64,000 bases of DNA, taken from the NCBI RefSeq assembly GCF_029784155.1, contig NC_073693.1:290380875-290444874 (forward strand), read 5' to 3'. This document shows positions 57,661 to 64,000 of this stretch, one piece after another. Position 1 is the first letter of the stretch. Each line of letters begins with the position of its first letter. A program made the translations under genes and the position numbers. The stretch comes from Uranotaenia lowii (taxonomy: Eukaryota > Arthropoda > Insecta > Diptera > Culicidae). The notes under the pieces are model-generated. The model worked only from the letters and a program-made list of their open reading frames with translations. It ran no database searches and had not been told where the DNA came from.

Positions 57661-59940
57661 TTTGGAAATATTGATTTTAAGCTTGAAAACTAGACCGCTT
57701 AGAACTTATCTTTGAGCAAATTTCTTGTTCTGAATCATGATAATCATTTTGGATAATCTATTAATGACTTAGTGGAAAAAGCATTGGTTTCATAAAATGA
57801 GACCGCATTTTTGGAATTGAACCGGTACTAAATTTTGCGGCGATGCCTTGTTTTGTACTCTTGGGGAAAACAGTTTTGAAAGTTAAACTGAATAATCGAA
57901 CAAAATATTTAAAAAAAAAAGCTACCATATATTTTATCCATTGAGCCTCATCAATTTAATCAAAATTAAAAATTTTACATGATTTTCTGATACTGATCCT
58001 TTTTCGAACTGCCGGCAAAGGAGTGTTTTATTTTTCCGCCCTGAGCATTTTTTAAGAGGTTGAATTGAAATCTTAAAATTGTTGATTGTTTGTTGTAAAT
58101 AGTGGCAATATTCATTAACAAATTTAGGTAAAAATGTTTGAAGAGCTTCATTAAGAAAATACTTGAACTTCAGTACGAATGTCAGCTGAAAAACCACATT
58201 AATTAATTTCGTCTCAGAAGTGCCTGTGTGCCGAAATCTCATCTGAAAAAGGTGAGCTCCTTCAGTCGTTCCAAAGATTCCGCCCATTTCAATCGTCCTG
58301 TCAAGCCGCCATCCGACACGACCGGAATTAATCAACAAATAAATAGAAAAACACAGACCAAAGACGGAACGGGATTCAGCAGCGAGAATCCTTTTCATAC
58401 TTATGACCGACGCCGAAACCGTGTTGCCTCTCTTCCTTTCATTCGACTTGTAGACAAATTTTGATTTCTTTTGACATTCGGCAAGACGTTTGCTGTCGAC
58501 AAACACTTGGAAGGGTCACAAGGGTAGATGATCCTCTTACTAGGCAACATTTCAGCTTATTTTGTAATTAATTTAAGAATACAGAGGAAAGTCCAAATGA
58601 AGTATTCTACCATACCCGTACCAAAAATTTAATCAACTTGTAGGACGCGCCTTATGAATGATAAGCGGCAGGCTTGGCTGCCATTCATCCGGCTTCTCCT
58701 TCGCCGGCTGATGACACAAATATGACAACTCATTACAGGATGGTATTCATCAAACACTTGATGAACGACAGATTAGTCGGAACGCCACAGGAAGCTCATT
58801 TTGGAATGATAAGAATGCATTGAGGCACGACTTTTAACATGCAAATATTTTAATTAGGCGCTTTTCGAATCAGAGCTAAGATTTCAAGAGTCTTCTGTAA
58901 GTTAATTTTAAAATATTTAAAAAAATTGTTTTTATCGTATTTTTTGTTTTTAAAAGTTTAAATCTTTTTTTTTTTTACAATCGGTCGTTAATGGTGGCCC
59001 AAAATGAAGACATCATTTCCGAGAAAAATATAATTCCGTACCATTCTTCACGCTGTCACCGTCAATTTGTTTTCGCCGTCACTTCCGATGAACGCAATAG
59101 ATTCGAACAAAACAAGACACCCCTTCCGGAATTGATTTATGAATTGGCCATGTTGTTGTGTGGCCGCAGAAAGTTTTCTGCCCAACCCCCCCCGTTCCGT
59201 CCACAAATCCACCATTTTATTTTGGAGCTCGCGTCAACTTTTATAGATCGTGAAAACTTTGGCGCCAGAAGTCATTCGCTCCACCCTTCAGAAGAAACTA
59301 TTTCCATTAAATCCATAAATCTTTAGCCCCTGGTTAAGCTTTTGCCCCGAAACGGGTGGAAAGTTCAAAAGAATGAACTTCCCCCTATTTTCGGCTTTCT
59401 TCCGTGTATGGGTGCGTACATGTTTTGTTCTAATTTCGATGACGTTAGCAGCTTTCTGCTTTTGGAAACCGTTCAAGCGTTAACGGAAGCAGAAGAAAAA
59501 TAAACCGACAAAGTGATATTTTCGGGTGCCGTTTAGCTAGATTGACAAACAAAAAACAAGCTTGATTGTGGGTGGATTTCGTGGGTGGCTGGCCCATCGT
59601 TGCCGTCGCCTTAAATGGCTCTAATTAAAGTGTGAAAATGGGCAAAAGTTGGGGAATGTGTCTATTTTTGGGACAACAGGATAATAACCGTCATTTGAAT
59701 GAGATTGTTGGTTGCCTCGTTCCCTGTTTGTGATTATGTAGGTAGGTGTAGGTGGCATTCTTCCTTGAAGAGACCTATTTTCAGACCAGAAAACTTGAGT
59801 CGTTTGGTGAGATTTGTTTACGAAATTATCACCATTTGTTTGAATCGGCAATGGTACTTCCTTTGCTTTGAAAATTTATTGGACGTTAAACGGCTCTAAA
59901 ACGACAAATATTGGGCAGTTGAATTCTTTTTCTCAACTGT
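57661..59940. other. Gene-free interval with GC-richer patches
   Basis: A 190-codon minus-strand frame (57934-58506) is the longest non-repeat frame outside the LINE. Its Arg/Lys/Ser-rich first half and AT-rich second half differ, it matches no family I know, and it overlaps a 78-codon plus frame. I treat it as unproven. A 111-codon plus frame at 58991-59326 is likewise unrecognised. 58200-58470 and 59000-59900 look single-copy. Confidence 0.4.
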
Positions 59941-60714
59941 AGGGGAGAATGAGGATACTTGATCCCTGGGGATACTTGATTCCTTAGCTATATCTCGAAA
60001 CTGGAATGTCTTACAAAGGTCAAATGTTCTAGAAAAATATGCCAAAATGAGCATAATAACAATGCTTGTAGTTTAAAAATTTTTAACAAAATAATTGTTT
60101 GAGTAATTGAACTTTGTTTGAAAAATTTCACAAAATGTAACTTGAAGATCTTTTTTCATCACTTTAAAATGTTCCTTACATGGAAAAATTATGAAAAAAA
60201 TATTTGTTCCAATGTATCAATCGTTTGAACGTAAAATGAACTTCATAATGCCATATTTTCAAAGCAATGGAAAACTCTCAACTTTTTTCGGAAAAAGTTT
60301 TCTAAAATGTTGATTATGGGTACAATTGATCCCCTAGAGTTGGGTACAATTGATCCCCCTTCCAAAAGGCATATTCTTCTTCTGAATTGATCGTTATGAT
60401 TGCTGATTACGAAATTACTAATATTTATCCAAAAACTAATATTTATCAAACAATTGTCCGAAGATAAGAGCAAAAATAATTAATTTTCTCTTAGTTATAA
60501 AAAATAGCGCCTTTAAGTATGCAATGTTATTAGCGTTGAGACCAAGTTATAGAATTTCCTTCTTATTTCTGCTATAAATTGTGAAATGCGATCCAACATG
60601 ACCAAAAAAGTCATTAAACATTCTATCTTGGGGTTTCGTTTGATTTTTATACAAGGATTAGGGCTTCCTGAATAAAAGATCAAGTCTCCTTCAATAAGGA
60701 ATCAAGTCTCCCCT
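59941..60714. mobile_element. TIR-like element, AGGGGAGA ends with ACTTGAT repeats
   Basis: AGGGGAGAATGAGGATACTT (59941-59960) with TTGATCC following faces GGAATCAAGTCTCCCCT (60698-60714), giving about 8 bp of exact inverted match plus a shared TTGATYC motif. ATTGATCCCC is repeated at 60327 and 60349. Homology to the 25/29-kb family runs on past 60714, so the right boundary is doubtful. Confidence 0.45.
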
Positions 60715-60880
60715 AAATCGCATTTTTTTTACTCCCACGAAAATGCTTCTAGTTTATCAACGGGTTCAAGTATCATTCTAATTTTTGGAGCATAGAAACT
60801 TGAAGTTACAAGCTGTCAGAAAATGTCAAAGACGGCGAGTTGCTAAATTTTTCCAAAAAGATATGATGGAAATAAGAAAA
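60640..60880 (-). repeat. ACTTGATCC-family repeat, uninterrupted copy
   Basis: In reverse complement it reads through TTCCATCATATCTTTT, GACATTTTCTGAC, GATACTTGAACCCGTTGATA, AACTAGAAGC, GGGGAGACTTGATTCC, AGACTTGATCTTTTATTCAGG and CCCTAATCC. It is continuous where the copy at 25031/29680 is split by the TA-flanked element, so it works as an empty-site reference. Confidence 0.75.
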
Positions 60881-62451
60881 GTTCAAATTTGGAATTTCAA
60901 TCAGAAAGCAGCTGAAGGATGAAAAATGGAATTAACAAATTAAACAGAAGTTAATAATTAAGATTTTTAGATAAAATTTGGAGCTAATAGCTTGGTTCAG
61001 TCATCTAGATAAGAACTCATAATTTACGAAAAAGAAATCAAAACTCAGATTTGAAAACGAATGGATAATTTGAATAAATTGCATTTTTGGGAGTTTATTT
61101 TTATAAATGGGCTCATAGTGTTAGAAAAATAAAGAGCATTGTTAATTTAAAATCAAGTCATTTATTGTGCTTCTAGGAATCCAATTAGAACCACGCTTCG
61201 CAATTTGGAAAACACAGATTAACGTAATAAAGAAAAGAAAGCACCGTAAAATGGGGCGAATAAGGACATGGAGGTGAATCACAAATGGAAATTAGGAGAA
61301 AATGTTGTTATCCTAATATAAAGCAACTCGCAAATTATTTATTCACTTTCCAGGACCAGAACGTACCTTGGTTTATAAATTTAATTTTCTCTATATTGCT
61401 GGGAAAAAAATGAAAAGTAATAATTTTTTAAGCACAAAAAATTGCCATATTTCATATCATGACAAGCGTAGTTTGGCATCACTATCACTATGTGTTTTTC
61501 TAGAGCAATTTTGAATTTTATTTCCAAATAAGAGTTTTGCACTTTGAACCTGAAAAAAGTTCAATTCCTTTATTTGAAATCGATTTTTAGTCGTACGATC
61601 TGGATATCAGTAAAAAATTGTTCGAAATTTTAACAACAACAAAATCGGAAGATTTCGCAGATATTTTCCATCAATTAAATATTTTTTCTCAAATCATTCT
61701 ATGAGCTTCGAATCAATTTAAATCTTTGATAAACTTAACCGATACCTCTTCCGATTTTATACTATTGATTCTATATTCATAATGTATTGTATTGTTAAAC
61801 TTCAGCTTATTCTAAAATATGACTTTAAACCAAGGCTTTGTAAAAAATAGAATATTTTCAAATTACGACAGATTGTAGAAAAAATTGAGACTTACGAATC
61901 CTCGGAAACTATAATGTAGAATTTATCTGCTACAACCCTTGAACAGTTCAACAATTTAAACAGTTCTGAAATATATCAAGTATTGAAACAGTAGAACGAC
62001 ACTACAACTTGGGCCGTAGACTGAACAACGTTTCATTCCGTTTCAACAAATTTGTTGATAGCAGGTATCACTCATTTTCGAATGCCACACCAAACTTGCG
62101 CCACTCAAATTGCATCAAAGCATACGCGAAGCTCACTCTACCCCATTTAAAGCTAGTTGATTATACGCATGGGAGAAATGTGTGTTGCAGTGCCTCCAGG
62201 CTGTTTGTCATCATGGCATACAAACAACGGTAAATTTGACTGTGAATTAAAAAAAAATGATAGTGTTTCGAGAAAACTTTAAAACTCACAGAAAAAAAAT
62301 TGCCGAAAAAATCCCGGAAATCCATAAAAGTTCAATAAACTCATTTAAAATCGCCCGATGACACTTTGTCGACGTGTCAAGTCAAGTGCGCCAATTGCAA
62401 TGTGCATATTCCAGTGGTGCATCTCATCTTTGTCGTGGTCTAGATTTCTAG
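60881..62451. other. AT-rich interval, nothing recognised
   Basis: No gene is called. A 74-codon plus frame at 62009-62233 is in GC-richer sequence just upstream of the YVDD fragment on the same strand, but shows no motif. It could be decayed upstream sequence of the same element. Confidence 0.4.
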
Positions 62452-62571
62452 ATGCTTCGTTACGTTGACGATGTGGTCGCTCTAATGGTGAACGATGAAG
62501 CTGCACCCAGTTTTATTGCAACCGTAAACAATATGGCACATTCGGTTAGAATTCAGTTGTCAGAATTCTGA
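62452..62571 (+). pseudogene. Reverse-transcriptase scrap with YVDD box, possibly Penelope-like
   Basis: A 39-codon frame starts MLRYVDDVVALMVNDE and continues with FIATVNNMAHSVRIQ before a TGA stop. RYVDD followed ~20 residues later by a (L/V)NN...I.(F/L) pattern resembles the catalytic palm motif and the following segment of Penelope-like reverse transcriptases. A TAG stop directly precedes the ATG, and no other palm motif is visible around it. It is at most a short remnant. Chance occurrence of YVDD cannot be excluded. Confidence 0.45.
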
Positions 62572-63904
62572 AATTCATTATTCAAAACTTTAAATTCAGA
62601 GTCTGTCTCGAATGGATTCATCTGCATAATTTAAAACCCAAAATCTGATTTTGTTTCGAAAACAATCAAGAATATTTGGAAGAAATTTTTAAATATCGTT
62701 CGAATAAAACCCGTCATGTTCAACTATGCAATAATGTACCGCGTCATCGATTTCCGCCAGAAGACATGCAGTTTGCGGGTAGCGCAATTTTCAAGTATCG
62801 ATTTTAACAGCATCGCAAACATTTCGCTGCCTCAGGGAGAAGGATTTCGACTTTGCCGATACTTTACTACTAGCAAGCTGGCAAGAGCTAGTTCCGGTTG
62901 AGCTGCCTAGCTACCCACAGACAGAATAGAGGCAAAGTTGCGAAGGTGCAGCCATTTCATCAACCAAACTAGCAAAACGATACGCGCCAACGAAATTGGT
63001 TTCGGTTACCCGCGGTGAAGTTTTGAACCAAAATAGAACAGTAGCAACAACAACTACGACGACCGGCGATAGCGATAGAATCAAACCAGCAAATTTAGCA
63101 AAAAAATAATAATAGGAGAAAAAATCCTTCCTTCCAACCGTTCGAGAGTTGCATGTTTTCCTTTAATAGAGTCGGTAGCACTCTCAATTAAACGTTTGAT
63201 TGAAGTCAGCAATTCGCCCGGTGACGTTAATTGGAATCCAATTTCAACCGTCAGCTGGAATCTATAATTGAATTCGTTCCGGAGGCGGTGGCGGAAAAAG
63301 TGGAAAAATAACTATCCGGCTTTTGCAGGATACAATAACTGATTTTTCAATCTTCAATCTTCTTTCAATTCTTCTGAACTACGAATTTCAACATTTTCGA
63401 ATCAAGCTTTTATCACGAAATTGAATCAATTCTAGCTCTGGTATAGCAGCTACTGGAATTTTTGGCGAATAACACTCGTAAAATTAATGCAATTGCAGCT
63501 TTTCTTCTCTAGAATAGTTTATGAGACTGTATACATACTTGAAATTATGATTGCATTGGTTTTGGAATAGTTTTTTTTTTAAGTTATTATAACTCTACTA
63601 TAATAAACCTTTCTTTTGAGCAATACATGATTATTTAACACCCTTCATAACTATTTTTCAACTAAATTCATAAACATAATCTTTCAGTCTTAAGCTGATT
63701 TTAGTGTGATGTATCTTGTTTCATGAATATTAAGAATCTACGAAAACTAAAAGCGTACACATTAAAATGAGAGCCAAATTTGATTTTTACAGTAATGTTT
63801 GAACAATTTATCACAAAACTTCAAAAAAAAAAAATCAATGTTGTTGAGCAACGCTTTAGAGATGATTAAATGGGTTCAATGTTCGCTCGATGTTTTAAGC
63901 TGAG
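62572..63904. other. Gene-free interval, partly single-copy
   Basis: About 62700-63300 is GC-richer and non-repetitive, with a 61-codon frame without motif. The rest is AT-rich. No repeat structure is seen. Confidence 0.45.
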
Positions 63905-64000
63905 GTTGCCTGATTGCCCGGTTTTATCTGGGTTTGCCCGGATATTTTGAACAAAATATGGGAACAGTCCGGCCCGGCCCGCTTCTCCAGATTTCATTGA
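63905..64000 (+). repeat. CCCGG-family repeat copy, cut by the window end
   Basis: GGTTGCCTGATTGCCCGGTT (63904-63923), TTATCTGGGTTTGCCCGGAT and GTCCGGCCCGGCCCG follow as in the copies at 30779-30825 and 31245. The element continues beyond the window. Confidence 0.65.

Noticed and set aside
57934..58506. 190-codon minus-strand frame
   Set aside because: No recognisable domain, uneven composition, and an overlapping frame on the other strand. Listed only as an unproven frame in the interval entry.

Overview
This 64-kb window looks like AT-rich, repeat-laden nuclear DNA of an insect, most likely a dipteran such as a mosquito. The reasons are the density of TTAA- and TA-flanked inverted-repeat elements, an insect-style Helitron, a CR1/L2-like LINE, tRNA-derived SINEs, and no operon-like or closely packed genes. 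The order-level guess is inference. I find no intact host protein-coding gene, rRNA or functional tRNA. The only host-gene sequence I recognise is a broken fragment of ribosomal protein L15 (about 26188-26423, minus strand).

Layout. 1-11 kb: sparse sequence with several non-autonomous inverted-repeat elements (3022-3778, 5271-6024, 6691-8113 with a TTAA element nested inside, foldback 8475-9191, hairpin 10652-10963) and a SINE (6455-6660). 11-15.4 kb: a ~1-kb tandem duplication whose first copy is split by a dead, 5'-truncated LINE (11371-14002). 15.4-17.6 kb: a 2.15-kb piggyBac-like element flanked by TTAA, carrying a 21-bp motif in four plus-oriented and two minus-oriented copies. 20.1-21.4 kb: a ~1.3-kb satellite with a 9-bp unit. 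22.6-24.5 kb: a dispersed TIR element and a foldback element. 25.0-29.7 kb: a nest in which a TA-flanked TIR element sits in an older repeat (an empty-site relative lies at ~60.6-60.9 kb) and itself contains the RpL15 pseudogene and a 2.3-kb Helitron. 29.7-35.5 kb: small repeats and GC-richer, possibly single-copy DNA.

35940-47178: an 11.2-kb LTR retrotransposon with two identical 161-bp LTRs, a TACCT target duplication, a primer-binding-site candidate and a 13-purine tract, but no recognisable gag or pol in 10.9 kb. It is best described as a recent large non-autonomous element (LARD type).

47-64 kb: another TTAA MITE (48298-48449), a second copy of the 22.6-kb element in opposite orientation (48890-49595), a TA-flanked MITE with CCCGGGAA-rich arms (51454-52334; small relative at 32388-32501), a diverged tandem duplication (54.9-57.7 kb), a repeat sharing the 25/29-kb family (59.9-60.9 kb) and a YVDD reverse-transcriptase scrap (62452-62571).

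The parts do not form a pathway. The logic of the window is layered transposition: nested insertions give relative ages, and nearly every element is non-autonomous, so mobilisation must have come from enzymes encoded elsewhere.
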